A stretch of 64,000 nucleotides of DNA from Oxyruncus cristatus (Eukaryota; Chordata; Aves; Passeriformes; Cotingidae): assembly GCA_013399855.1 (NCBI GenBank), contig VXAY01000169.1, positions 917,481 to 981,480 of the forward strand. The letters are read 5' to 3'. Below, one piece after another: positions 43,840 to 55,789 of this stretch. A program made the position numbers and the translations under genes. The notes beneath the pieces were generated by a model, which worked only from the letters and a program-made list of their open reading frames with translations, had not been told where the DNA came from and did no database searches. The first letter of the stretch is position 1. Every line of letters begins with the position of its first letter.

Positions 43840-45070
43840 GCGGGTGGCAGAGGTTGGCAGCGTCTGCCACCCATTATTGTAAAATAAGGGGGAGGTTTTG
43901 TGGGTTTGAAGTCAGTGCGAGCTGGGTGGGTGGGATGAACAGTTTGGTGACCCAGGTGGGAGCCCACCTGCGAAGCCTCCCTTCTGCAATCGTCCAGCTG
44001 GCCCTGGGTGAGCTCACCTGGGGCCTTTGGAGCAGGGAGGAGCTAAAGGGTGAGTGTTTAAGTTCCCTGAGGAGACTTACACACTAACCGTGTAAGTTAC
44101 AGGGTGGATTTTTGTCTCTCTGGCAGTGTAGCACTGAGTGGAGTTATTGGTAGTGGGTTGAGAATGGGTGTGCAGCTTGATCAGAGGAGGTTTGGAGACC
44201 CTCCTAAGGCACAAGAGGAGGGGGCATGAGTCTCTTCTGTGGTGCAGAAGGGTTTTGGAGACCCACACAACAACAACAACAACAAAAGGTGTCTGGGGGC
44301 TGCCATCCATTTGCGGGGTGGGGTGGGGGACTGTTGTAAAACAAGATTGAGGGATTTAATGTCAAAGTGCGGGGCAAGGCTTGTGGGTTTAAAGTCAATA
44401 ACCGGGGCAGGATGATGAAAAAAGGTATCTGGATGCTGCAAGCCCAGCCTCTGTCACCCATTTGGTGGGGGGTGTTGTAAAATGAGATTTGGGGATTTAA
44501 AGTCAATAAGTGGGTGGGGGTGGTGGCATTTCACAGGATAGGTCAGGTTGGAAGAGACCACAGTGGGGCATCTGGTCCCACCTCCCTTGCTCAGGCAGGG
44601 TCATCCCAGAGCACACGGCACAGGGTTGTGTCCAGACAGTTCTGGAATATCTCCAAGTGAGGGAGACTCTGCACCCTCTCTGGTCTCTGTTCCGGTGCTC
44701 CGTCACTCGCACAGGTAAGAAGTTCTTCCTCATCAGAATCTCTTTGTTGCCTCTTACCTTATTGCGCTCCATCCTTCTGGTACCCCTTCCCTTCCGGTAT
44801 ATATATACACAGTGTTTTATTCGCCCCTCTCAGCTGTCTCTTCTCGAGGCTGAGCAGGTGCAGCTCCCTTGGCCTTCCCTCGCAAGAGAGATTATTCACT
44901 CCCTTTATCTGTCCCCCCACTGGAGCCCGAATTTGAGGGTTTAAATTCAATCAAAAGGGCTAAAAAATCGGTGTCCAGGGGTTAGATGCAGAAGGGCAGT
45001 GAATGACAGAAAAAAGGTGTCCGGGGGAGAGTAGTCTGAATTGGGTTATGGGGCGCTGCCCCACCTCACC
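43840..45070. repeat. Degenerate tandem repeat (roughly 100-150-bp units) 3' of SEC16B
   Basis: Two recurring blocks mark the units. One is TTTAAAGTCAATAA-like (near 43903, 44354, 44387, 44494 and 44940). The other is TTGTAAAAYRAG (near 43877, 44333 and 44474), with GTGTCTGGGGGCTGC-like segments between. The array begins about 80 bp after the stop codon and is interrupted by a CR1 fragment at 44528-44925. Part of it is probably the SEC16B 3'UTR. Confidence 0.7.
44528..44925 (-). mobile_element. CR1 LINE fragment inserted into the tandem repeat
   Basis: Reverse-oriented CR1 of a different subfamily: ATAGGTCAGGTTGGAAGAGA, CATCTGGTCCCACCTCCCTT, AGAAGTTCTTCCTCATCAGA, TCTCGAGGCTGAGCAGGTGC. Tandem-repeat sequence resumes on its right. 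Confidence 0.85.
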
Positions 45071-45600
45071 CATTGGACTCAGCGCAGCCGGCCGTGAGTC
45101 TGTCTCAAAGCGCCGCGGGGCCACGAGCATCCGCCGGGGCTCCGCGGGGGAACCGCCGCGGCTTCTCCTGCCCGGGCCGGCCCGCGCGGCGCCCCCCCTT
45201 GCTGGTGGCTCACCCGCCCCTCGCGGGCGGGGCCCTGCTGGGGCCGCGGGCGGCCCTTCCCTCAGACCTTCCCCGAGGCGGGGCGAGGGTGACGCGCACC
45301 CCGTGGTGGCCTCGGCGGTGAGCTTCCCCCGGACGCCTCTCCACCGCCCCCTCCGTCCATATAAACCTTCAACGGCGGCGTTTCTCCCAGCTCAGGGTGA
45401 GGGGCCGGCGCTACCCAGCGCGCACCGCGGTGTATGCTAATCGCGGACCGCCCATTCGTCGGGAGGGGAGCTGGGGGCGCGTCCCCGCGCGGTGTGAGGG
45501 GGGAAGCGCCGGCCCGTGACGGGCTGTGGGGACACGGCCCGCTGCGGAGGGGCCGGGACGCGCCTGTGGCAGCAGCGGGGCCAGGAGCGGCGTGCAGCCG
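45070..45600 (+). promoter_or_regulatory. CpG island with TATAAA box: candidate promoter
   Basis: A very CpG-dense island about 1.3 kb past the SEC16B stop. It has an inverted CCAAT box (CCCATTGG near 45068), GC boxes (CACCGCCCCCTCCG at 45341-45354) and, just after them, TATAAA at 45360-45365, which would place a + strand start near 45390. The first downstream ATG (45434) opens a 92-codon Gly/Ala/Arg-rich frame that I do not believe codes. The product may be a long non-coding RNA or a downstream gene. Confidence 0.5.
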
Positions 45601-46285
45601 GTGTGGGGCCCTGTGTGGTGGGCTGCGGGGCCAAAGCCTGCCTGTGGCAGGCTTATGGGGCTGGGTCCCACGCGTGACGGGCTGTGGACCTGGGACTGAA
45701 ACCTGCCTGTGATGGGCTGTGGGGGTTGGGACCCACTCATGACAGACTGGGGGGGTCATGACCGGCCTGTGATGGAGGGTGTGAGTCCAAGCCCTGTTTG
45801 CAACAGGCTGTGAGGCTGGGGAGCCAAGGCCTGCCTGTATAGAGTGCTGGGGTTGTGGACCACTCGTGACGACACGTGGGGTTGGGACCCACTGATGGCA
45901 GACTGTGGGGTGGTGCCAGGCTGGGGTCCAAGCCCTGCCTGTGCCAGGCTGTGGGGTTGGGTTCCGGCTGCCTCGGGCAGCCCCGGGGAGGTGCGGGGCG
46001 GGCAGGGGGGCAGTGGGTGAATTTGCGGGGCGGCTTTAAAACTCCCCCAGACCCGCAGCCGCTGCGGTGCTGGGGCTGTTGACTTCTAATAAAAGCAGAG
46101 TATCGAGGTCGATGCAAACTCGGGTCACATGCCTGGGTAGATACAGGTGCCCCCACCCGGCTCTCCCTCTTTTCAGGGCCGCTTGTCTCCAGGTTTGGCT
46201 CCCAGGACTGCAGAGCTGGGAGTGACTGGCTGAGCCCCGGGTGCTGCGCTGGTGTGAGTCGGGCTGACTGCAACACACAATTCCG
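45390..46285 (+). ncRNA. Possible first exon of an unidentified transcript
   Basis: From the inferred start near 45390 the first strong 5' splice site I see is CAATTCCG/GTGAGT at 46286. No convincing coding frame is present. An AATAAA at 46088-46093 offers an alternative: a short unspliced RNA. Both boundaries are inference. Confidence 0.2.
45520..45975. repeat. GC-rich minisatellite
   Basis: Alternating blocks GGGACCCACTCRTGACRGRCTGTGG (near 45665, 45727, 45852, 45884) and CCAAGCCCTGCCTGTG--AGGCT (near 45631, 45696, 45788, 45823, 45930) repeat with variable length, with G-runs between. The array starts inside the CpG island and is rich in potential G-quadruplex runs. Confidence 0.75.
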
Positions 46286-47269
46286 GTGAGTTTCCTGAGG
46301 ATGGGGCTCCTAGTTCTGGGATGCTTCTGCTCTGTGGGTGCAGGGAGAGGGACCCCTACCCTGCTGTGTGTCCTCACAACCCTGTGTGCTGCAGCCCTGC
46401 ACCCCCAACCTCTATGTCCCTCAGTCTCAGCTGCAGGATGCCTTGGGCAGCCCTTTGGAGGGGGCAGTGTGTTGCCTTTTAGCCTTGTACAGGCTTTTTG
46501 CAGCCCCCCAGTCCTTTAAGCTGATTTAAAGAGGCTGTGAGTGTGCAAATCTCTTACTTCGGGCTTTAAATATCCTGCTTTTCCAAGACTGAACATGGTT
46601 TGTCCTCTTCCTCAGGCAGTCTCTTTTTTTGGAGGCAAATGATAAATGCAGGGCTTTTTCTTGCTTGCCGAAGTTGCAGATCTGGCAAATAATTTTAGAA
46701 ATAACTCCTGTGATTTTAGGATTGCTCCTCAGGTCTGTAGTTTCTGACTGTACACTTGATCCCCCCGAGGTTATAAGGAGTCAGATAGTAAAACTTTTTT
46801 CTGAAGTAGAGTATAAGTAAGTAAATCCCCTTAGAGGCAGCTTTGTGTGCAGCAATGCACACGGGGCTCAGGAGGTTCCTTGCTTGAACGTGGCCTGTTG
46901 CCCTCTCCATTCCAGGGTGGGCTGGGAGATCAAGAGTCATAAAGGTTAGAGGCTGAATCAGCCTTACCTGGTGCCCCTGAGTTGGGGATCAACATCAGTG
47001 AAGGAACTAAAAAACAAAGAGGCTGTGGGTGATGGTGTCTGGTTTTCTTGTGAGAGGTGGTTTTCCATTAGCTTTTTCCTGTGCAAAGGGGGAGGTAGGG
47101 CAGCTGTTTGCTTGGACTAGGAGGGCTGGGGGAGCAGATTTTTTCCTGTGGGGCTTCGGTTTATTTGGAGGAATATCCTGGGGGAACCTGGGTGCCTGGA
47201 AGGTTTGCCCGTGAGTTGCTTTCGTATGGCCTCCCGGTGAACTCGAGGTAAACTGGGACTAAGATTCCC

Positions 47270-47293
47270 TTTTTTTTTTTTTTTTTCCCCCCC
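47270..47293. repeat. T17 C7 homopolymer pair
   Basis: T run followed by C run, directly visible. Confidence 0.9.
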
Positions 47294-47699
47294 ATCCTCT
47301 CCTGAGAGCAGTGGAAGTGCATTAACCTGATGCTAATTGTTACCGTGACTGATGGCAGCAATTAGGGGCTGTAATCCGAGGTGCTGTCTCCGCACGTGGA
47401 GTGCTGCAGTGCTGCCTGGGGAAGCTCTCCGCTAAACACCCTGAGCTGGGACGCTTCCAGAGAGCCCCGGGGTGCTCCTAAACGCTCCCGCCCTTAGAGG
47501 GAGGTGTGCGTGTTCCCTGGGCTGGGCTGACTGTGCCCAAAGCAGTGATTTAATTCAGAATTACACACCCGGTCTGCTGGATGTTGCTTCCTCCGGCAGC
47601 ATCCCGCTGTCAGGGCTGCTGAGAGGAGGCTCTGCCGTGCCCGGCATTGCAGTTCGGGCATCTCTGTCCCTGATGCTTCAGTCCCACGTGGGTCCCGCG

Positions 47700-48000
47700 G
47701 GGCATGGCAAGGCCACGCTCATTTAGAGCTGTTATTTATTAAAAGAAGTGCTGGGTGATGACCCTGTCTCTGTCCCTTCAGCTCCCGGTGACATCAGTGA
47801 CGCAGCTGGTCCTACGAGGTCACTCATTTCCCTCCGTTTAATGATCTGCCGGCGAAAACGAGCTTTCCTTGCTCGCTGGAGTGTCACTGGGACATGAATA
47901 TTAATGAAACCCCGGTGGTCCTGTGGCGCTGTCACGGCCGTGGAGGGCTCATTTGGAGCTGCTGGGCAGCGCAGGGAACTCCGTGATGGAGTGATAATAA
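47700..48000. promoter_or_regulatory. Candidate regulatory block with paired CRE-like sites
   Basis: Contains TGACATCA (47789) and TGACGCAG (47798) one base apart, both CREB/ATF-like, then AT-rich ATGAATATTAATGAAACC. Unique sequence, no coding frame. Conservation is not testable here. Confidence 0.28.
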
Positions 48001-49213
48001 AGTGTTGGTGAACTCTGCTCCGACGTGCCGCTCAGGACTCAGAACTCCCTGGCTCCTGTCACAGCAACGTGAGGCTGGGCTGGTGTTTTCCAAAGCAGGG
48101 ACACAGCACCGTGAGCATTAGCGAGGGAGGGATCCACCCCTCAAACATCCATGGCTGTGTTTTGGGTGCTGCAGGTGCAGAAGAGTTTGTTGGTTGCAGC
48201 TTCAGATGGCAAATGATCTGGTTAATGGCACCTAAAGTTTTCCAAGGTGGAATTTGGGGCGAGGGCAGATGCAATGCAACACATATTCAAAAGGTCTTTT
48301 TGGGCTACTGATATGGGAATCACCATAAGGAATGGGGTGTGGCTGTTGTACATGAACAAGGGAAGAGCATGATCTTAAATCTGCAGGCTGCTTTAGTCCA
48401 GGCAAGTCCCTTCCAGCTTCTGCTACCCTGTGTGGAAAAGTCAGGATAACTGAGCTTTTGTGAATAAAAGAGTTGTTTTTTGGAAAAAAAGAGGCTTTTT
48501 ATATGCTAGTTTGGAATATATCACACAGTACGCTGTGCCTTTAAAAAGAGTATATTTAATATCTGTGCTTGAATGGCAGCAAAATTGCTCCACAAAAGAT
48601 AAACAGGGAGAGGGAACCACAAATCTCGCTCTGAACCCTTCTGTGGCTCCTGCAGGGAGAGCCCAGGGTCAGGCTGCGTGGGGAAGAGGGTTGGTGACTT
48701 ATTTTCCTGTCTGTGAAGAGGGATCTGCTTCAGTCCAGGCATAATGCAGACCTGATTTGCTCTGCTTTTGCTTAGAGCAGTATCTTCTCCCTCCTGCCTC
48801 GGGTGTTCCCTGGCTATAGAGGTCACAGGAAAGCCCTTTCTGCAGGGATTTCTGCTGGACTAAGGCCATAAGATTTTGGCAGTGCCTGGTTTAAGTAATG
48901 GGCCCTAAAATATACATGTTTTCCCTCAGAACCTTCAAATGCTGGTGCCTGGAGGAACTGCTCCTTGCTGACCATGCTGTGCAGCCCCTTGCTACGTTGA
49001 GGGACCATTCCAAACTCCTCTGAATCAAAAGGAGCATTGCCTTTCTGGCCCATCCTCCTGGATGTGGCACAACTGAGCTCATTTAGGCTTAAAAAAAGGT
49101 GGGTGTTGTCCTGTGTGATCTCCAAGCCTATGACCAGTGCAAGCTGTTGTGGCTTAGCAGTGTGGAAAACCTGCTGGAGGAGGAAGACTAATGGGCTGCA
49201 TTTGGGAAGGATG

Positions 49214-49286
49214 CACGTGGATACAGATATGGTTGGACTTGATGGTCTTAGAGGTCTTTTTCAACCTTAATGATTCCGTGATTCAT
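49214..49286 (+). mobile_element. CR1 LINE 3' end fragment
   Basis: Forward-oriented: GTTGGACTTGATGGTCTTAG, then TTTTTCAACCTTAATGATTC and CGTGATTC, the same subfamily as the copy at 25985-26387. Confidence 0.88.
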
Positions 49287-49528
49287 ACTTCTCATCTTTG
49301 CTAGGGCACACAGGAGACCCTCAGCCCCCTGAGGATCTTAGGAAAGACTGACCTCCCAAATCCTTTCAGAGCTTGTGCCCGTGTTCTGGAGCATAATCCT
49401 TATGAGTAAGAAGCAGGAGGGGCTGCTGTACCTGTGAGCCCTGAGGGATCTGTGCCACTGCTCTTGGAGATTTCAAGGTCTGAATATGACTTTGAGGATG
49501 TGAATTATATTCATGGAGGGGAGAAAAA

Positions 49529-49531
<3 letters not shown>

Positions 49532-49562
<31 letters not shown>
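49532..49562. repeat. poly(A) tract, 31 A
   Basis: The longest homopolymer in the window. No retroposon body is recognisable to its left. Confidence 0.95.
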
Positions 49563-49564
<2 letters not shown>

Positions 49565-51279
49565 ACTAGGAGCCTTTGGGTGCACAGGGTAAAAGCATCA
49601 TCTTTCCTGACGTGTTTGTCTTGAGCAGAGATGGTATCTTGTGGTAGGGTGAAGAGAAGTTGGATGCTGTCTGGTGTTAATTACAGAGGGAAAACCACAT
49701 GAAAATCAAACGAAACTGAATCCTGCTTCATTTGATATTCCCAGAGCTGAAGGCCTTGGTTTGTCTCATTAGTTTAAAACCCCTGATGGAGAGAGAGCTC
49801 AGCTTGGAACGGGAAATTGATATGACACTGAGACCTGGGAGAGGATTAGCTGCGTGCCTCGGAACCTGTCCAGAGGAGTCGAACATGCAAATGTTCCTGG
49901 AGAGCAGCTCCCTGCGAGAAGGATGCTGGATAATTAAGGCCCCTGGGACCACGCAGTTGCAGTGAGGGAGGGATAAGATCTGCATGTGTGGAAAGTCCTG
50001 CCACTGCGTTCTCTCTGCGTGGGCTGTACAGACAAGCCCAAAGCTTTGGGTGCGCTTGGCTGCTGGTAAAAGAGATGCTCTGTCTCACTTCTCAGTGGGA
50101 TTCACAGGTGCTGGATTGGGATTGAACTACACAGGGAGTGGCATTCTGGGACTTATGTGTTGGCCTGTCTGGCAGAGGTGTCTACAAGAAGGTGTGTGGC
50201 TGAGACATAAGCCTGGGTTTGGCCAACAGGTGACTTGAGCTTTTGTAGCAAAGAGTTTGGATCCATTCTGCGACCCTGCAGAGACGCTGAGGGCCTGGAG
50301 CTCAATGCCCAAACACACCTGCTCGCTGTGACCTGGTGCCTTTACTCCCATGGTGTGAAAACCGGAGCACCGAGGCAACATGTGTAGGAAGCTGCAACTG
50401 CTTTTTTTAGTGCTTGAGCCGGCAGGATGTGTTTGCCGGGGAGTGCAGGCCGTGGGATGTGCTGTGCCTGCCAGTTTGCAGCTGTGAGCCCCACTGCGTT
50501 GGGCCCCGCTGGGTTTCCCCTCCTGACAAAGCCTTGTGTAACAGCCGTGTGTGGAGAGGGGACATCTCCCATTTGCTCCTGCAAGCCCCAGCTGTGCTGT
50601 GTGCACTCCTGGGCGAGGTGCTAATGATGAGGAATCCGTGGCTCGGCGGCACGCCCGGGTTTTCGGCAGTGCTTTGCTGCTTTTGAGAACGATGCGTTCG
50701 TGGGCTGGCTGCGATCTCTGTGGCAGGTGGAGCTTGCAGACCATACCGGCATCTCTGGTACTCGAGGGCAGTCTCGGGCTGGAACATTGGGAACATTGCA
50801 GTCCCCAGGCCGGATTACTGGAAGGGAGGGCAGGCAGGACCCACTGCTTCCAGCAGGGGGATGGAGGCTGTGGAAGCCTGCGGGGATCTGGCCATCAGCA
50901 CGATGCCTCTGCTTTGCACAGAAACAAAGTAGCCAGGAGGTGACGGTTTGTGTCCCTCCCTCGGAGGGAAATCTTATCTCTGGTTGAAGCAGTGACCTGG
51001 GGCAGGGATCCTCCTTGCCCGTCCTCTGCCTGGGCATGTCCCAAGCCCTGCTTAAAATAAACAGACCTTCAGGTTCTGCCTGGGAAGAGCAGCTCCAGTG
51101 AGGAGCCCCAGAGGAGAACACTTGTCCCAGCACAGGGTTGTCGCTCATGCTGATGTTGCTGCTGGAGAAGAGATTGGCAAGAGCAAGGAGCTTTGCTTTA
51201 TGTCATTTAATGGTGTCTAAGCTCCCGTCTGAGGGTAGCCTAGGTCAAGACTCACCAGCTTAGAAAAGACATCAATGAG

Positions 51280-51620
51280 GAGGACTTGAGACACCAATAA
51301 AATCACCCAAGAAGGTGATTAGGAGGAAATTGTTGTTTCCTGCAGGGTAAGAAAATAATGGACTGCAGGTTTAAATCAAACAGCCTTACATGCTCTGTGT
51401 GTGGAAGAGCTAATTCAGCTCTGGAAACTTGGCCTGGGATGTCATGGCGACCAAAAAAAATATCGTGAACCTCTAAAAAGGAACTTGGCAATTTCATAGC
51501 AGATAACTCTTGATGATGGGCCTAAACACAGCCCTGGAGCAATTTACAGCTTGGGAGTTTGTAAGCGCAGGGCTGCTAGGAGCTGGAGAAATGTCCTGGG
51601 AAAACACCTCCACGTTCCAC
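51280..51620. other. Possible very old retroposon remnant
   Basis: The order AGGAGGAAATTGTTGTTTCC, GACTGCAGGTTTAAATCAAA, GAGCTAATTCAGCTCTGGAA loosely follows an old LINE 3' region, but identity is too low to assign. Confidence 0.2.
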
Positions 51621-51899
51621 CTTCTGTTCAGCTCTCTGCATTAGCATCAACTCGGTTGCTGTGGGAGACAGCAGGGAGTTAGAGGGACCTACAGTCTCTT
51701 GGCTGACAGCTGTCACGAGTGGACAAGGGTGGGTAAGTGACCTTAGCACACGTCCTCTGAAGTGAGACCGCCCTTTTTTGGGATCAAAAGAGCCGTTTCA
51801 GGTCTTAGATGCAGATGCTTGAGTGACTCCTCCAATGCCCACACCTCCCTGTGCAGAAGTTGAGGCTGTGTTTAGGGGGTTGCTTGGTGACAGTTCTTC

Positions 51900-52140
51900 T
51901 GGGCAGGTTTAGAGAATTAAGCAGTAAGTAGGATTAATAAAAACGTATCAAAATATGTAAACATATGTATCACATCTCTTTTTGATAATGAAGGAGCAGT
52001 TAATAAGTGTTTTGCAATCAATGTTCCTACCTGGAAGCTTTTTCTGAAAGCATTTCTGAGGCTGCTCAAACAACCCATTTATTTCTATCATTTTAACAAC
52101 CTCTTTTCCCAAGGCAATTGAAATTACTAGCTCAAAGAGC
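51900..52140. promoter_or_regulatory. Candidate conserved non-coding block
   Basis: AT-rich unique DNA with palindromic ATATGTAAACATATGTAT (a forkhead-like GTAAACA core) and several homeodomain-type cores. No coding frame or repeat. Confidence 0.25.
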
Positions 52141-53969
52141 TGTCTCCCCTCCTCTCCTCCCACAACATGCTCCATTTTACAGAGCCGTTGCTTAGTCTCT
52201 GGCTTCTGGCTGTGTCCTGAAAGGCTGGGGAAGATCCTGGGTCCGGTGCCGGCTGGGATCCTGCTCTGCTGGAGATATTGGCAGGGCAGGGGGGCAGCCT
52301 TGAGTGACAGTGGTTAGCTGGGTTATAATCACTCACGTGGAGATCCCTACCTAAAAACCAGCTCAGATGGGAGCCAGGAGTTGCCTTGATGCCCGGCCTG
52401 GGTGTAGATGTGCATTGGAAAAAACTTGTACGGGCTGAAGGAGCACGGGTTTGGGAGTTTTGGGAGCAAGGCACTTCTTTTGTGCTGTCTTCCTGAAGCA
52501 ACACCTCCCACTGATGTGTCCTGAAGACTTGTAGTACAATTCTCAGTCATGCAACCTCTGGGCCTGCTGCTTTCAGTGCCTTGATGAGCTGTTGTATACA
52601 TCCCAGTTCTCCTCTGGTGTAGGGAGAGCTCCAGGTCCTGCTGCTTCCAGGATGTGTGGGCATCATGTAGGTGTGGATGACTACTTCAGGCTGTTGGATC
52701 AATATTTCTTCCTCAGAGCAGTGTGTGTGGGGGTGGCTGGTTCCCAGAACAATGCTGTGCCTTCTTGAAGCCTGTAAGGTTAGTTGGGGGTGGTGCAGGA
52801 ATAGTTTAGGTCTCTCAGCACATCCTGACCTGGGCACATCCCAGGACAGGGCTCGAAAAGGTCAGTGCCAAAGGTGTGGGATGATCCCTACCATTAATAG
52901 AAGCAACTTACTCTTGGCTAAGGAAAGATGACAGGTGATGAGTGAAAGCTTCAGCTTCCAGGGCTCTTTCCCATGTACTAAGGATTTCAGTTCTCAGGCT
53001 GTACTGCTGCTTTCCCTTTTCCTGGGGAGGTGGGAGCCACGTGGCTTTGGTGTTCTCCTTTTCCCTGGGGTTATTCCCTGTCCTCCTCTCTGAGGATGTG
53101 TTTGGGCTCTGCTTTGCGAGATAACTAATAGGGCTGTCAGACCCCTCGTCCCAACAACCTGACAAGACAAATAGTCCAACATGTGCAGCCACCTTCCCTT
53201 GTCCTGCGGCCCCGGCAGGAGCCAGCACGGTGACAGATGTGCTGACAAGAGGGGCTGACACAACTGGGTCGGTGTGGGTGTCGGAGGGGTGGAAGCCGTG
53301 CCTCCTTCTCCCCTCTGCTCGGCACCCCAGCGCCTCTGGGCCAGACAGTGGCCACTCATCAGCCCCTCCTTCGGTGACTGCTCTTAGCTGGCAGCACCAG
53401 AGCCTTGTCTAGAAGAAAGACACTAGTCATGGTCCTAACACTCCGCGGTGGAGCTGCCATCTGTTCTCTCCTTGGATGTCGCTGCCAGGGCAGCCTGGGA
53501 ACATAACCCAGCGCTGATGCTCTGGCAGGTAAACATCTGCTTCGACTGTGCTCTACGCCTCTGCCTTCCCAGCACACTGTGGGTGCTGCCTTCCCTCCAA
53601 GAAGGTGAGCTTCGTGTACCTGCACATACAGATGTGTGTGTATATATATGTATTTTTAGAGAGCTCCAACCTTGTGCTTTGCATCTTAATGCCTCTTTCC
53701 CTGCCCAGCCTCCCACAGCCTCTCCTCTCTCATCTGGAGCCAGCTTGTGTGCTGTGGGAAGGGTTGCTTGTTTGGAGAGGGACCGTGCAAATAGTCTCAT
53801 GAGTGTCTCCCTTTGTGGAGGGGTGAGGAAAATTTGGCAAAGCGGCTGCGGGTGGGTCTTGTGAGCATCCTGGAGCGATGAGCTGAGAGCCCTGAGCCAG
53901 TCTCACTGTGCAAAATCCATTAGCCACGAGCAGAGCTGCTTCTGGGCTCAGCATTCAGTACCTGTTACG

Positions 53970-54450
53970 GCCTGAATTAGTCCCTAATTTCTGTCCCTTA
54001 CAGTTAAAATGACTCAGACATTTCTTTTTGAGACGGGGTATTGCTTCTGACTAAGTACCCTACGGTCATGGCTCTACTGACTATTAAATTGTTCTCAGGA
54101 ATGCAGTGATCGTCTCGTCTCCGGGTCAGGGTAGGCTGGTGCCAGAACCGCGGCTCGCTGTGGGGCTGGAAGAGGCGCTTTGCTTTGCTGTAGGAGAGCA
54201 AATGCTGAGATACATCTGAGGACTCAAAGGCTGCAGGTTTAATAAGATCAATACCACCTCTGCAAAAGATTACATGGTATACTAGGCAGCAAATAGACCA
54301 CTTCTGCTGGATTTGGAAACCGTTTATGGAGTCTATTAGGGACGGTGAGGTAGAAGGGACGTATCCGGAGTGAATTGCACAGTCGCAGTAGTTGAGACTA
54401 AGGATTTTGCAGTCTGTTAAATAATGGAATTAAAATCGCAATAAATGGGA
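53970..54450. promoter_or_regulatory. Candidate conserved non-coding block
   Basis: Unique sequence with an AP-1 site (ATGACTCAG near 54009) and long AT-rich runs such as CTATTAAATTGTTCTCAGG and AATAATGGAATTAAAATCGC. No coding frame. Confidence 0.25.
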
Positions 54451-55789
54451 AATTTGTGTCCAGGAAGCCATACCTGCAGCCATGTCAACAGCCAAAGAAC
54501 AGAGGAGAAAAATGCTGCTTGGAAAATGAGTGCTTGCTCCTGTATCTGTTGGCCAGTGCCATCTTCCTTTCTGTTGGGACGAAGAGCCAGTCAAGGGGGA
54601 AGCTTGGAGATCCTCGCTGCTCCCACCCAGCAGGCTGTTGGATCTTCCACCCCTTAGCTGGCAGGTCAGAGGGTGCCTTGTGCTGTGGCACATCCCCTTT
54701 TCCCTGGCTCCATCCTGCACATGTGGCACACCATGTGCTCTGCAGCCGGGGTTAATGCTGCTGCCTACTGTAGTCCTCAGTGGGCTGGCTTGAGTTGAGG
54801 AGCAGCTTTGGGAACAGCCACTCTCTTGGCCTTGTTTGTGCTGCCCTTGTGCTGCCATCACCTCCTGTGGTGTGCCCTCGGAATAATTAACTCTAATAAC
54901 ACATGAGCAATGGCCTGCCTGGTCTCCCTCCCTGCTCCCGGGGAGCTCAGCTCCCGTCATTCCTCCAGTGCTCTGTCCGGTCTCATTTGAAATGCCTTGC
55001 AGGATGAATTACAGTGCTCCAAGGGAATCTGCAAAATAGGATCACAGGCCGATTGAATCCATCCGCAAAATGCGGGAGGATGATATATGGCCCTACGGGT
55101 GGGTTCTGCCCCCTTCCTTTTTTTATTTTATTTTAAAGCTCTTGATGGTAGGAACAACACATACTTAAGGAACAAGCTCTGTGGTGTAACGAGGAGATGG
55201 ATTGGGCCTTGCTGGCTGAAGGTGGGGGATGCAGAAGGGAAGTAGGGAAACAAGGAGGGCCTCATACTGTCTTTTGCCCAGTCTGGCCTCTCCAAAAACA
55301 GAATAATGCCTGGGGTAAAGTGTGCTGGATTTTATTCTGGGAGAGGCTGGAATTACCAGCCATGGGTGGGGTTTACAGACAAAGAGCAATGTGCCTGAGT
55401 CAGTCAAAGCAGCCTCAGTAGGAGCTACGCGGGTGCTGTGAGACACGTGGAGATCTTGGTACCCCACACCACCTAAGGGCACAGGAGCAGCTGAACGCAG
55501 CCCTCAGGGTCTCATTTAGCGATTCCTGGCTGCCTGGCCTGGCCCTACTCCCCGGGGAGCGTGGCCAAGGTTACCCACCCTGGCCCTTGGCCCTGATGTG
55601 GTTGGGCTGCCAAGGAAGAGGTTTGACCCCCACCCTTGCACTTTGGGTGGGTTGAGGTCGGGCTGGTGTTACCGAACCTCCCTCCTCCTCCTCCGGCTGG
55701 GATGCTCCAGCCATGGCCCGAGGGGGAAGGGAAATGAATTAAACCCATCTTCAGACACGTTTGTATTGATTCTGTCACTTTCTTGCTGC

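Noticed and set aside
45003..45440. Plus-strand 145-codon frame in the CpG island
   Set aside because: It starts in tandem-repeat DNA and crosses the putative TATA box; Arg/Pro/Gly-rich as expected by chance in such DNA.
43840..45975. CRISPR-like array
   Set aside because: The repeats are degenerate, unevenly spaced and in a vertebrate genome; they are minisatellite-type arrays.
50127..50744. Minus-strand 205-codon open frame
   Set aside because: No homology, no splice or promoter context, low-quality composition.
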